Positions 20,627 to 31,916 of a DNA stretch of 64,000 nucleotides are shown here, piece after piece. The stretch comes from Chrysoporthe austroafricana. Taxonomy: Eukaryota > Ascomycota > Sordariomycetes > Diaporthales > Cryphonectriaceae. The stretch spans positions 5,189,315 to 5,253,314 of the forward strand of contig JYIP02000002.1 of assembly GCA_001051155.2 (NCBI GenBank), in the 5' to 3' direction. The notes below the pieces were generated by a model. The model ran no database searches. It worked only from the letters and a program-made list of their open reading frames with translations, and was not told the origin of the DNA. A program made the position numbers and the translations under genes. How positions within the stretch are numbered: the first letter of the stretch is position 1; each line of letters opens with the position of its first letter.

Positions 20627-23093
20627 ATGCCGAGTCCGAGGCTGCAGCCGACGGTTGGACGGCAGACTGTCACACCCGGCTCTTCTCCCACTCCGAGCTC
20701 GAGACCCACGAAGCAGCGTTTGCTCGCGTGCAAGGCATGTCAGCAGCGCAAGATCAGGTGTGATCGCAAGTGTCCCTGCGCAGCCTGTATCAGGTCGGGG
20801 ACTCAATGCATCGTCCCCGCCGGGCCGCGGCCGCGGCGCCGTAGGTTTCCGGAGCGAGAATTGCTGGACCGCCTCCGTCGCTATGAGGATCTGCTTCAGC
20901 GGAACAAGATCGATTTCGAGCCTTTACATCCATCCGTTACTACCTCTCGTATAGCAGCTGGACTCATGTCAACTAGTGATGATGGCAACGATTTTGAGAC
21001 CATTGATAGTGCTGGTCTGAACGAATCAAGCAAGGAGACGGCCATCAGGTTGAGGTATGAGGCGGAGTACGAGAATGATCGCTCAGATTCAGACGATGGT
21101 AGCATAGACAGATCCAGCGCCGGCTGCAGTAGTTTCCGGCATGTTGTGATGCAAATGGTACGATCCTATATCTACAGAAATAGAATCTTGCTGACTTACT
21201 TACAGGGACGAGACCTGAGTGATGGAAAGGACGGAAAGAGAGTGTTTAGTGAGGAGGATGCCATGAATGGTATCCATAAAAACACCAAAGGCGGCAATCA
21301 TCAAGGGCACGATGCCCTCACCAAGAAGCTGAATGATCACACCGGTCCTGATGCAGAAGACGACGGCAATGACCATCTCCTCTTCGGCCCACTGCTACCC
21401 GATAGAGATCTGGCTGCTTTTCACTCGGAACAAGGTCGTGTTTTCAGGCTATGGCAAATCTATCTCAAGAACGTCAACCCGCTGCTCAAAATCACGCACT
21501 CACCGACTCTACAAGCTCGTATTATCGACGCGGTGAGCCAGCTTGAAAGCATCAGTCCTGCATTAGAGGCTTTAATCTTGGGCATTTATTGCGTGTCAGT
21601 CATGAGTCTTACTGACAACAAGTGTCGCGTTCTCTTTGATTCGTCGAGAAAAGACCTCTTGGCAAATTATCAGTCAGCTTGCCAGCGAGCATTGAGGAGA
21701 TGTAGATTCTGGCTCTGTGAGAATCTTGACGCCTTGACTGCTTCTTACCTCTATCTAGTAAGCACACTCACACCTTACGCTTGCCATGGACGCGTCTCCG
21801 AATGCGAAGAGATGAGTACTGAATAGATGCGTTCAGATATCCGTTAGGCCCCAAAGCGATCCCCGGTCTCTGGCTCCTGCCATCGCTGGTACCATTCGTA
21901 CGGCGCAACGGATGGGCTTGCACGACGAGTCTGTCAATTCCGGATATGCTGCCCTGGAGGCTGAAATGCGTCGAAGACTGTGGTGGTCTCTGGTTGTCTT
22001 CGATCAGCGCATCTGCGAGATGACCGAGTACGGAACGACGACGTTAATTCCCACTTGGGACTGCAAGAAACCCACCAACGTGAGCGACTTTGAGATACGG
22101 TCTGACTCCGTAGTCTCAGGTACAACTCATGAAAGACCCACCGAAGCGCTCTTCGTTGTCATTCGTAGCGAAATGGCAGACTGTGTCCGCCATTCCTCCT
22201 TCCATCTCGGTTTCATCAATCCAGCGTTGAAGGCTTTGGCTCACTCGAAAGGGAAACGGAACGGTGAGGTTGGGGGACACGACAATCTAGAGTCACTAGA
22301 GAAGGTCATTGAGGAAAAGTATCTGGCGGGTTGCGATCTCAAAGACCCGCTGCGTTTCATGACGGTCTGGACGACACGCGGCTATCTAGCCAGGAACCGA
22401 TTGCTCGAACACTACTCAAGAAGCGCGATGGTGCCCTTACGACAGACAGAAGAACAGCGAACGGCAGCCCTCTCGTACGCGATGAGTATGCTGGAGTGTG
22501 ACACGAAGCTCAGGACCTCACTGTTGACCCAAGGGTTCCTCTGGCTGGTTGACTTCTGCGTCCCGATCCTGGCCTACTTCCATATCTTGAACCACCTCCG
22601 GAAGCGGCCGGCAGAGCCTCAAGCTGATGAGGCATGGGACGTCATGGATAACAACTGGGAAGCTCGTGCAGCCCTCCGCGCCATCATGCCGAAATCCGAA
22701 GCGAAAGGTGCCTTTTCTATTTTCTCTAAACTCGTTCTCGAAGCCTGGAGCGGCCGTGAGGACGCAGACAGGGCGCGAAACGAGACGCTGGCGCCACCGA
22801 CAATCGTGACAGACATCAGAGACAAGTCGCAACAAAAGAACCAGATGACTCGAATCCGCAGAAATACCGGGGGCTCTAGCGCTGTAGATGGTATTGATAT
22901 CAACATCAACAAGTCATTACTAGCCGCGCCAGAGGCCTTAACGTTAGGTGGCAGCAGCTCCGATAGGCAGTGCCTCGCGGAATTCAACCACCGAGAGCCC
23001 CCCGAAATGCCAGACCAGGTCTTTGTCGACACCGACATGGACGAATTTTGGACCACGATGGACTGGAGCTTGATGAATTCGCAAGGCTGGTGA
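20627..23093 (+). CDS. Zn2Cys6 transcription factor with fungal-specific middle homology domain
   Basis: Three exons: 20627-21157, 21206-21757 and 21837-23093, giving 779 residues. The start chosen is the first ATG that gives a natural N-terminus (MPSPRLQPTV..); the open frame extends upstream only through the solo LTR. The zinc cluster is C35-X2-C38-X6-C45-X5-C51-X2-C54-X6-C61, with an extra Cys at position 49 and a run of basic residues after it. A short leucine-rich helix (ERELLDRLRRYEDLL) probably dimerises. The middle domain has VNPLLKITHSPTL, ASYLYL and EMRRRLWWSLVVFDQRICEM, typical of Fungal_trans. It probably acts in the nucleus and may regulate the divergent efflux pump. The first intron is 48 bp, in frame and without stops. 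Confidence 0.9.
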
Positions 23094-25892
23094 GATTGAC
23101 GCCGTCGCAAGGCTCAACTCCCAAAGTTAATGGAGGCGAGTCGTGATGGAGCCAATAAATGGAAGGCAGGATTGAATCAATTGATGAGCACTAAGGTAAT
23201 TCTGGAGTCCTTGCTGAGCCAGGGGACTCTGGTATTGAAACACAGGAGTATGGACGGCTTGCGCCCTCTCATAGAGGCCTACTACGCCGAGGCAGGTATG
23301 CACAGTGAATCCCTCGTCCCCTCGAAAAGCAGAAGAAGAGCGCGTAGTAGGAACGGTATCCAAGCTTCCTCGAAAGTTTTCCTTAGTTGTGTATAGTTGC
23401 ATCAGTCTCAAAACCCAGAGATGGACCCTTCCCAACGAGAGAGATTTAATTCTGTCTAACTCCAGACAGTTGAAATTAGGCACGAGGGGGTGAGAGAGAC
23501 AAGAACCATCTTTCCAGCCAGGATGGATTATGCATGCCAAATTTCAGGTCGCAGGTCTCCGGAGACTGCGGAGATGTGAACCTAAAAAATATTATTCAAC
23601 CACAATTAATTATCCAGGCTTGCTGCGGTTTGACATAAAGTACGCCCTTCGTCCAGCAGCATTGGGATGGTGGGCAGAGGCTACCACAGATTCCAGGGGT
23701 GCATAGGACGACGTGGGGACCCTGGCGTAGCATCATTCTGCTAACAGTTTTGTATGAAACTGGGCATTGATTCTGTTAGAGTCACTCGAAAGTAAGACTG
23801 AAAGGGGGCATGTCGCAGACTTGATAGTACCTAGTAGCCTGCACTTGGCTCACGTTGTCGTCGCATTCTCATTGATGGAACATTTTCCCTTCGCCTTCCC
23901 ATCTTCGAACCAACATCATGGGGGCCATCCGCAATCCTTCAGAACTCTGGACGATTCGATTCCGGTCTGCCAGCGACATGTCAAGCGTCCAGCCACTGGA
24001 CCAGCGTGACATCGCGCCCCTTGACCCAGTCTGTTGGGATCGCAAGGCCTTCAGGGCTGCATGTTCTTTGGCCGTGGACTACGCGCTCAATGCATAGCTC
24101 GCTCGATCTGGCTGGTCGCGTCGCACCGTTTGTTACCACCCACCGGACTATTGAGCCCTGAGCCAGGACGAGACTTGAGGAGCATGTGTCACGGGTTGAT
24201 CCACGGGTGTCCGCGTTTCTCATTCCCAGGGGCGTCAATCTGCCACTCCTGCCTCTGTCAGCTGAAGCCATGCCTGTCGAGAGGCAGCTGCGGGAGATCA
24301 GCTCTCGCGACGGCATGGACGTTTGTGGCCAAGCGCCGGGCCGAGTGGACGGTCTTCATCGGCCCCTTGCGGGCGGATATGGACCAGCTACAAACTTTGT
24401 ATACCCATTCACGACAACGCGAGTCTGGTCGTTGCTCCACGGCTTCCTGTGCCCCTTCCTGTCGCACGTGAGACGAAGGCTGACACCGGATGGCAGCGGC
24501 TGTGAGCCGCTACGGTGTCGAAGGCCCGAAAGTGCTGTCGTGCCGACTTGCGGCTGCGGACGTCAACTTGGCCCCGAATTAAAAAAAAAAAAAAAATCGG
24601 CCTCCAGCTTTTCCCCAGAGACACATTCAAATCCCCAGATTCCGGCCCACTTCCTCGCCACGCGCTGTGTGACCCACTGGCCCCATCTTTCACGGCTGAG
24701 TTTACGGGGTAACGTCAAGGACGTTCAGATCGGGATGAAGTTGCTCGCAACAAGCAACAAGCCTTTTAGGCTGCACAATTCGTCATCCGTTCTTGCGGAC
24801 ATGTGGGTTTGTGCCGGTCCGCCAAGCTCCTCGATATGCCCACGAGGTTCTTTATCAACTCGCACCGGCCTACTCGACCAAGAACCCTTGAATGCCATCA
24901 TCAAGTTGGCGCGCGTGGACTTGTTACACCACATTCATGGTTGCGCCACGTTCTTCCCAAACCGCACCACAGAGTACATAGTTCTGTGCACCCAGTACAG
25001 CGGCGGCTTGGCAAACTTCGGCGGGATGCCACCATCCCCTTGTCCTCGCGTCTGTCATGTGTCACTGGAACATCTTCGCCAGTTTCCCCACGAAAATGTA
25101 GATTTGCGGCCCATGTCTTGCATTCCCATAGGGGAACCATCGTCTCACTGCTATGTTGGAGGCTGACAGCCTAGCCCGTCTGGCAGTGAGCCGATACGCT
25201 CGAGAGCCCTCTGCCCACATGTCCATGGCGCGCGCCGCGCCGTCTTCTTTATTGGTGGAATTTTACCCCTGGCAGTTTCTCCGCATCGCCTCCAGGCCGC
25301 TTCCAGCCTTGTGAGAGGGACGCCCGGGGAAACAAAGCCTTCCATTGGGTGTATTCGAGCGAACCTAATGGATCTCAGAAGAAGGGCGGGGACTGGGGAA
25401 GAATCTGGGGTCGTCGTATTCCAGGCCTCTTTCGACGCCAAGTCGAAGATGCTCTCGAGACTTGAACGGTCCCCAATCTGGCACGGCTCCGTGTCGGATC
25501 CTGGTCCCCTCGTGCGAGGCCATCGTCGTGAATGGCCACCGCCGCCGCGGAAAACTGGGGACATGTCGACTGGCTCACCTCCAGGACGTGAGCGAGCATG
25601 CATGCACGACAGGGGTGATCAGATAGTTGATGGAGCTCCTCGACAGAAGCTCTGTCCTCTCCGTCCGCCTGCCCGTGTCGGAGGAGTACTCATCCTTCGG
25701 GGTGAGTACTAGATAAAGGCTGAGGCAGCCTTCACACACCGTCCCTTTGGGTTTTCTCCCCCTTTCCTCTCTACACTTGGCCCACGGACCTCGTTCTCTA
25801 TCCTCGCCGTTTCCGCCCTGGGGTATACCTGCCTTGTGTCTTCCTATCCTCGCAGCAGGCAGGCCGGCTCACCGCCTGCAACCACCGTCAAG
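23094..25892. other. 2.8-kb intergenic region
   Basis: It contains a 16-A run near 24582 and only low-quality open frames with Arg/Ser/Pro-rich composition. The last 150 bases before 25893 are CT-rich, as usual for promoters and 5' UTRs of well-expressed fungal genes, here the sugar transporter. No repeat or RNA gene was recognised. Confidence 0.5.
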
Positions 25893-27680
25893 ATGGTTTC
25901 CTCGAAGCGGGCGTACAACTGGTAAGTCTCCCTGGTGGATAATGCGAGTTTTGTTTTCCGTGCCTTCCCTCGAGGCTGATTTGTTATTTTCAGGTACATC
26001 TCCATCGTCGCGGCGATGTGCATGGTGCTCTACGGATACGATGCGTCGACCTACAACTCAGTTCAGGGCTCAGACAACTGGCTGGCATGGTTCGGCTTGA
26101 CAACTGCACGTCTTCTCTCCCCGAGGTCCACGGCAGAGATAGCGAATGACCTTCGCTAACACTCCATTTCCAGAAAAGCGTATACCTCCTCGGCCTGATC
26201 AACACAATCTACTCCATCGGTGCCATCATCTCAGGCTGGTTTGTTGGCGGTCCTGTCGTGAGTACCTTCGTTGTCGGCACCATATATCAGTCGCGCAGCA
26301 ACTTATCATCTATACCAGGCCGACTTCGCTGGGCGTCGCGTGGGCATGGGCCTCGGCTGCTTCGTCACTATCTTTGCGACCATGATGCTGGCCTTTGCGC
26401 CCAAGGGTAGCCTCGCCTGCTTCATGGCCGGTCGCTTCTTCGTGGGCTTCGGTCAGGGCATGGCTTTAAGTATGCATATAATACTCTTGTCCTTCCGTAT
26501 TCACGCATGCTGATTGGTCTTCGCAGCCGCCGGTCCGGTGTACATTGGCGAGATGGCCCCGCCTGAGATCCGTGGGCTTATTATGGCCTTCTGGCAGACC
26601 TTCTACTCCGTCGGAGCGTTCATTGCCTACTGGATCAACTACGCCTGCAGCCTGCACCGCGCGAAGCTCGGGGAATGGGACTGGAAGATGGTCGTCATCT
26701 TTCAGATCCTTGTTCCAGTTATTATCATAGTGCTGCTCCCCTTCATGCCCGAGACGCCCCGGTGGTACATCCAAAAGCGAGGCAACCTCGAGGCCGCACG
26801 TGCTTCTCTTCGACGAATCCGTGAGACGGAGGCCGAGGTCGAGGAGGAGCTCACTGTCATCCGCGAAGCCTTGGAGTACGAGAAGGAGGCCATTAGCTCC
26901 AGCTACGCCGCCCTTTTCAAGGACCCATCCGTCCGCAAACGACTCTACCTGGCGTTCGTCCTCAACATCGGCCAGCAGCTTACTGGCCAAGGCTCTCTGA
27001 ACACGTTCTCGACAGAAATCTACAAGAAGGTCTGGTCTTCCACGACGACCATCAACCTCATCAACGCCCTCAACGCAACTTTCGGCATCCTCTTCACGCT
27101 GAACGCGACGTGGACAGTCGATCGCTTTGGACGCCGCTGGATGTTCATCGTCGGCGCCCTCGGCATGGCCATGTGCATGTTGATTGTCGCCGCCGTTGGT
27201 CTTGGCACGCCCGGAACCACACAGAAGTCTGAGCCCGTGGGCATCGCCATCGTGTTCCTGCTCTTCCTTTTCATCTTCTTCTACAAGCCAACATGGGGAG
27301 CGACAACATGGATCTGGACCTCGGAGGTCTTCAGCATGAACGTCCGCGCACAGGCTGTAGGAATGTGCTCCCAGACGCAGAACGTGGCGCAGGCCATCTT
27401 CAACCAGTTCTTCCCGCTGTTCCTTGCCAACACGGGCTTCAAGTGCTTCTTCTTCTTCATGGCTGTCAATATCCTCCTTGCTGTCTTCGTGTACTTCCTC
27501 ATTCCTGAGACGAAGCAGGTGCCGCTGGAGGAGATCGATGTCCTGTTCGGAGGAGCGAACCACGTGGACAAGGGTGCGCAGATGTTAGGCATTCCTGAAG
27601 CACAGAGTGGTGCCCACCATGTCGCGGAGAAGGACGGCCGTGCCACGGTCAGGGAGGAGGAGAATATTACCCCGGCGTAG
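25893..27680 (+). CDS. MFS sugar transporter (hexose/quinate-type family)
   Basis: Five exons: 25893-25921, 25994-26105, 26174-26257, 26319-26469 and 26527-27680, giving 509 residues. It has the hallmarks of the sugar porter family: ADFAGRRVGMGLG after helix 2, GRFFVGFGQGMALT, EMAPPEIRG, PETPRWYI in the central loop, DRFGRRWMFI, and PETKQVPLEEIDVLF at the end. It sits in the plasma membrane and should take up a sugar or related polyol by proton symport; the exact substrate cannot be told. The first coding exon is only 29 bases. The second intron (26106-26173) has no GT donor in the right phase and reads best with GC (ACT|GCACGT), so this junction is less certain. Confidence 0.9.
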
Positions 27681-28253
27681 AAAGTTTTCGTAATGTACCG
27701 AGGCTACTCACATCATGCTTTATTCTTCTTGCGACCGTTCTAGGGCAATGCTATCAAGGTCTAGTTACACGAGAAAGACTGTTTGGACGGCTCGACAAGG
27801 TCTCGTAGGGCCAAGTCTGAGTTTATCTGGACACCACTATCTCAGATGTATTCATCACCTTTGACGTGAATTTGAATATCACGACCACTATCGCCGCTTG
27901 AAACCGCACTCCACTGCTCTGAATCCATTGCAGCCTAAGCTGCTTGACCAGTCCGGCCACATTGGTTCAGACTGCAGATTTTGTGTGAACTTACTTTCCG
28001 TAATTATATGGAAATCCATCTTATTCCCACCTCGCCGTGATTACAGACAAATCCCACGTACTTAAGTTTTGTTTCGACTACTTAAGTTAATAAACGGAAT
28101 AAGCATGGAAAGAAGAAGGTATCAAACAACAAATGGGCATCGATTTTCTAAAGTCGGCATCTACAAGCAAGGACGTAAAAGGAGTTAAGTTGGAGACTAC
28201 TTAGTCCAATTCATATTAACTATGCGGACAAGACGAGCGCTTCGACGCAATTC
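27681..28253. other. convergent intergenic region
   Basis: 3' flanks of the sugar transporter and the chitin-binding protein. It contains two copies of ACTTAAGTT near 28060-28090 and no gene. Confidence 0.5.
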
Positions 28254-29129
28254 TTAGGTAGAACTGCACGTGCCAAAAGTCGGTTGACATCCAGCAATAG
28301 AAGAGCAAAACAAGCTTGAACTGCCACAATACCCATATTGCGAACAGCACTGTCCGCCTGACCAACCCAGACATGACTTTCCACTCCCACATGTGCCGTC
28401 AGTGGTTGTGCTCTGGCCCGGTGGCAGCGAAGCAGTAGGACTCGCACTTGAGCTGGTCGAAGAGCTTGTTGAACTCGAGATCGTTGTCGTTGTGGTAGAC
28501 GTCGTATTCGAGGACCCACAGATCCCAAATGCCGGGTTGCATCCTGTCTCACACCATGCAGCGCCATTACCACAGTACCAGAACTCCGAACAGCACTGTC
28601 CGCCGCCAAAGCCGGCGCAGGTGGTTGAATTGCCGCACATACCGTTGGTCGAGGTGGTCAGCGTTCCAGAGGGCGATGGCGGGGCTGACGTACTGCTTGT
28701 GCTGGACGAGGACGTGGAGCTTGCGGAGGTTGTTGTCGATGTGGTTGAGCCTTGGCAGGACCCATACGCGCTCTGGCATCCGTCCGCAGGCAAACAATAA
28801 ATATCGCCCGTGCCGCAGTAGCCAAATTGTGAACAGCATTGATTGTTGGTACATCGGGCGCCGTTGGCAGAGGGGCCACAGTTTGCTGGAGAAGATTGCC
28901 GCTTTTCGAGGGCGCTGCTGCAAATGTCGAAGAACGGTGAGCTTTTGAACCCTCGCTTTGATGCTGAAGGTGCATCTGTTGGAGTAATCAAATGTGTCCA
29001 TTTGCGCCCGCCAGGATTTTGATAATTATCATCAAGACGTGTGGAACAGAGGACCCTTTCAAAGAAACACAAGATCGCAAAAATCAGCAAAGGAGTCGGC
29101 CACTGCATTGTGCTAGGCTTTGAGTGCAC
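28254..29129 (-). CDS. secreted protein with three chitin-binding type-1 (CBM18) modules
   Basis: A single exon of 291 residues. A signal peptide begins at Met1 or more naturally at Met8 (MQWPTPLLIFAILCFF..). After about 50 residues a Kex2-type site LEKR (74-77) precedes three Cys-rich hevein-like modules at about 84-116, 155-194 and 247-288. Each has the CCS(Q/E)(F/Y)xYCG core (QCCSQFGYCG, QCCSEFWYCG, QCCSQYGYCG). Long Ser/Thr linkers, likely O-glycosylated, separate them. No catalytic domain is present, so it binds chitin only. Proteins of this type can protect hyphal walls or sequester chitin fragments from plant receptors, which makes it an effector candidate by inference. Confidence 0.9.
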   Translation of the reverse strand: MHSKPSTMQWPTPLLIFAILCFFERVLCSTRLDDNYQNPGGRKWTHLITPTDAPSASKRGFKSSPFFDICSSALEKRQSSPANCGPSANGARCTNNQCCSQFGYCGTGDIYCLPADGCQSAYGSCQGSTTSTTTSASSTSSSSTSSTSAPPSPSGTLTTSTNGMCGNSTTCAGFGGGQCCSEFWYCGNGAAWCETGCNPAFGICGSSNTTSTTTTTISSSTSSSTSSSASPTASLPPGQSTTTDGTCGSGKSCLGWSGGQCCSQYGYCGSSSLFCSSIAGCQPTFGTCSST

Positions 29130-31364
29130 TATAAGAAAATATCTGGTCCGGACTGGTCGTGTTGGGACATCAAACCTTGGTGGTATTCACAAGCTTTGAT
29201 GGAAGGGTTTTTGCAGTTATACGTGCTCTACTCATCCGGATGAATCGAGCCCCTTTGCAATAGTTTACAGTTTGCTTGATGCAATTGTCCCAAAACAGCA
29301 AGTAATATTCGGAGCCATAGGTGGGATGAATAACCTTAAGCAACCTTAATGCTATTGAGCCTGTGTTTGTGAAGTGTCTCATAATTTGAGACGAAGACCC
29401 AAGTGGCTGGATCTCGTTGAGCGGCTTCGTTCATTTGGTACCGAGAAAGTTGTTTGATCAGCTGATCTGGGGTGTCCAATCGAGAACCAGAGGCACCACG
29501 GGCAGTTGTGACATCTCACACCCGATCCAGTTGTTATACTGAGCCTCTAAATAGCACTCAATTTGGGAGTAAATATTCTTCGGATCTCGATAATTATCCG
29601 GGAAAAAGCTGTAGTCCACGAGCAATACAATTTACCACTGTTCAGGCCTGTATTAATGGTGTCAAGGATCGCTTGAGCGTTATGAAGTCTGTAGCCAGAC
29701 AGCAAGATATTCGCGACAAGAGTCACGAGAAGTCACCAGGTGAAGCCCAAATGGCCCAGAGATCTCGCTCGTGTGGTCTGGAAGAAAGTGCGAAGGCGAA
29801 ATACTTAGTGCTGTCCAAACATACGTTGTGAAGAAGACGACATTGGCGATCGTGGCCTGTTTCAAGGATTGTCTGGCGGCTTCTAGAACTAGATATAAGA
29901 CTACTTACTGAAGCAGTTTTAAAACGAGCTGACATTATAAATGAGAAAACGTAAATATATTAGACGCCAGCCTTTCACGTCACGTATTCAGGTGAATGAA
30001 TTCGATACCTGACGTGGAAGACAGTTTGCTCTAAGACCTGAACAGTGAGTGTCTCAGCATACCGAACACGAGCAGACCACAGCTGTGTACAAAGATTGGA
30101 ACCGCCTATCTCGGCCCACACTCAAGAACTTGCAATGAATATCATAATTAGAAGATTTTGAAAGCCACTACGGGGTAGGCGTCAACAGTCACAGATTATT
30201 ATGGAGCCCTTCCACCTTTTACGGTTATCCACATGATGGTTCTAAACTGACAGGCTTTGAGGATTGTCGGCCTGTTGGTTTCTGCACCGACGCACTAATA
30301 TAGAGGAAACAGCTAGCCAACTTCCTGGCTATGCTGTATAGAGATTTACCTCTCTAATGCCATGGATTGATCCAAGGTAGGAGCCTTGGCTGTGGCAATT
30401 TGGAGGTAACCACTGTCCTAAGGTGCTGTTAAGACTGACATTAATTGCTTAGGTACTAAACATGAGTAACTATCCATCGTCTCAACGACGACGACACCTG
30501 ATATTGCCTCTTCAGACCAACGCGCGCGGCATTACAGGCAAGCCTCGAGTCAAGGCTGTTCTTGGCCCATAAATTAAACACGCAGCAGTCAGCTCACCGC
30601 TGCCCCATTCTTGTTGAGCTTTCAAATCTGTGATCCAAAAAATGGAACCTTAGAGACCTCTACGGCCGATCTTGGCCATTTACATCGAGCTGCGGGACCT
30701 CATCCCAACATCGGTCCCTACTGGCCAGGTGAGGCTCTATGCGCTTGGCTGAAGCTGCAGCACAAGTCCACCCACAGCCCAGCGTCCTCATAGTATGACG
30801 TAATTAATGCCTCTTTTCTACGGAGCGAGGCTAGCAGTAACTTGATGTGCCGTGGTACCGTGGTGATCTCTATAGGAGGCAGACGCGCGCCTCGGGCGCG
30901 CTGGTGGGGGTGGAGCTTAGCGGAATTTAGCGTTTGATACACCCGCCAAGTGGCCTAAGCCTCCTGGGGATGTTTCGCTTCTCTGCGGTTGTCTCCACTT
31001 TCTCAGCTTCGCGATGCCCGGTCGAACCGTCACCAGCTGCCTCAACCATAGTAGCAACGCCCATAGCCGTTTCGATGGAGGCGAGGATCAGGCATCGCCG
31101 CATTCTATCTCGAACGCCTCAACAGGCTCCCTGCCACGCCACCTTCGGAGTTTCGTGCTGAGAATATTGTCCGCATCGAGATTGAAGCCATGGCCAGTCC
31201 AGGTATAAGAAGTCAAGCGATGGACCACCCAACAGCTGTTCCTTTTCCCAGTCATCACCACCCTCAACACCAATCTTCCCACAGATCTGCTCCTGTTCTC
31301 CTCTTTCTCGATCTTCGCTGCGTGTAGCGCTCTCTGAGAGATATCACTATCCACAACTTTCAAG
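29130..31364. other. 2.2-kb intergenic region
   Basis: Moderately AT-rich with no convincing reading frame. The last ~120 bases are CT-rich and probably form the 5' UTR and promoter of the small secreted protein at 31365. Confidence 0.5.
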
Positions 31365-31916
31365 ATGAAGCTGTCAGCCTCTATCATCCTCACCTTGGCG
31401 CTGGCCGCCTACGCTGCGCCAGCTACTACGGAATCTGCAGCGGCTGCCTCTTCGACTGCTGTGGAATCCGCTGCTGTATCTTCTTCGGAGGTTTCAAGCG
31501 ATGTTCCCTCGGCGACTGTTGGGGTGTCGACAGCAACCGGTAAGCAAGCTGAGACCGAGGCGCCATCCGGCATACCGACGACGCTGATGATGGTGATTTG
31601 TGCAGAAACGAGCGAGGCCGCCGCAGGGCCTTCTGATAATCCTTCTGACCCTGCAGGCGATGTGCCGCCCGAGCCAACTGGTGCCGGGGAGACGTCTGTT
31701 GTTGGTAAGCAAGCTGAGACCGAGGCGCCACCCGGCCTATCAACGATGCTGATGATGATGGTTTGTGCAGCGACGAGCGACTCTGCTCCGGAGTCTACTG
31801 CTGGGGCATCTCAATCTGTCTCACAGGCTTCCTTTTCCGATGTTGTTACGTCTGTGACTGTTGACTCTTCTCCATCCGCCACTGCCGACGTTTCTGCAAC
31901 TGGGACGGCTGCTTGA
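31365..31916 (+). CDS. small Ser/Thr/Ala-rich secreted protein with twin introns
   Basis: An 18-residue signal peptide (MKLSASIILTLALAAYAA) is followed by a low-complexity S/A/T/E/P-rich mature chain. The continuous frame is 183 codons. It contains two odd Met/Lys-rich inserts, each beginning GTAAGC and ending TGCAG. Splicing them out (31540-31605 and 31705-31770) keeps the frame and leaves 139 residues of uniform composition. It is probably a cell-wall or extracellular protein, possibly O-mannosylated. There is no Cys in the spliced chain and no GPI-like hydrophobic tail. I cannot assign a function. A CT-rich 5' region just upstream supports transcription. Confidence 0.75.
   Translation: MKLSASIILTLALAAYAAPATTESAAAASSTAVESAAVSSSEVSSDVPSATVGVSTATGKQAETEAPSGIPTTLMMVICAETSEAAAGPSDNPSDPAGDVPPEPTGAGETSVVGKQAETEAPPGLSTMLMMMVCAATSDSAPESTAGASQSVSQASFSDVVTSVTVDSSPSATADVSATGTAA
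31540..31605 (+). other. twin intron 1 (66 bp)
   Basis: Donor GTAAGC, branch-like GCTGATG, acceptor TGTGCAG, phase 1. It matches the intron at 31705-31770 at 59 of 66 bases with no gaps. Confidence 0.75.
31705..31770 (+). other. twin intron 2 (66 bp)
   Basis: Same length, phase, donor and acceptor as the intron at 31540-31605, starting exactly 165 bases later. The exon sequence between and around the two is much less similar than the introns themselves. Confidence 0.75.

Noticed and set aside
24186..25166. 326-codon plus-strand open frame
   Set aside because: It includes a poly-Lys run encoded by a 16-A tract, has mixed low-quality composition, no domain, and overlaps equally long frames in other phases.
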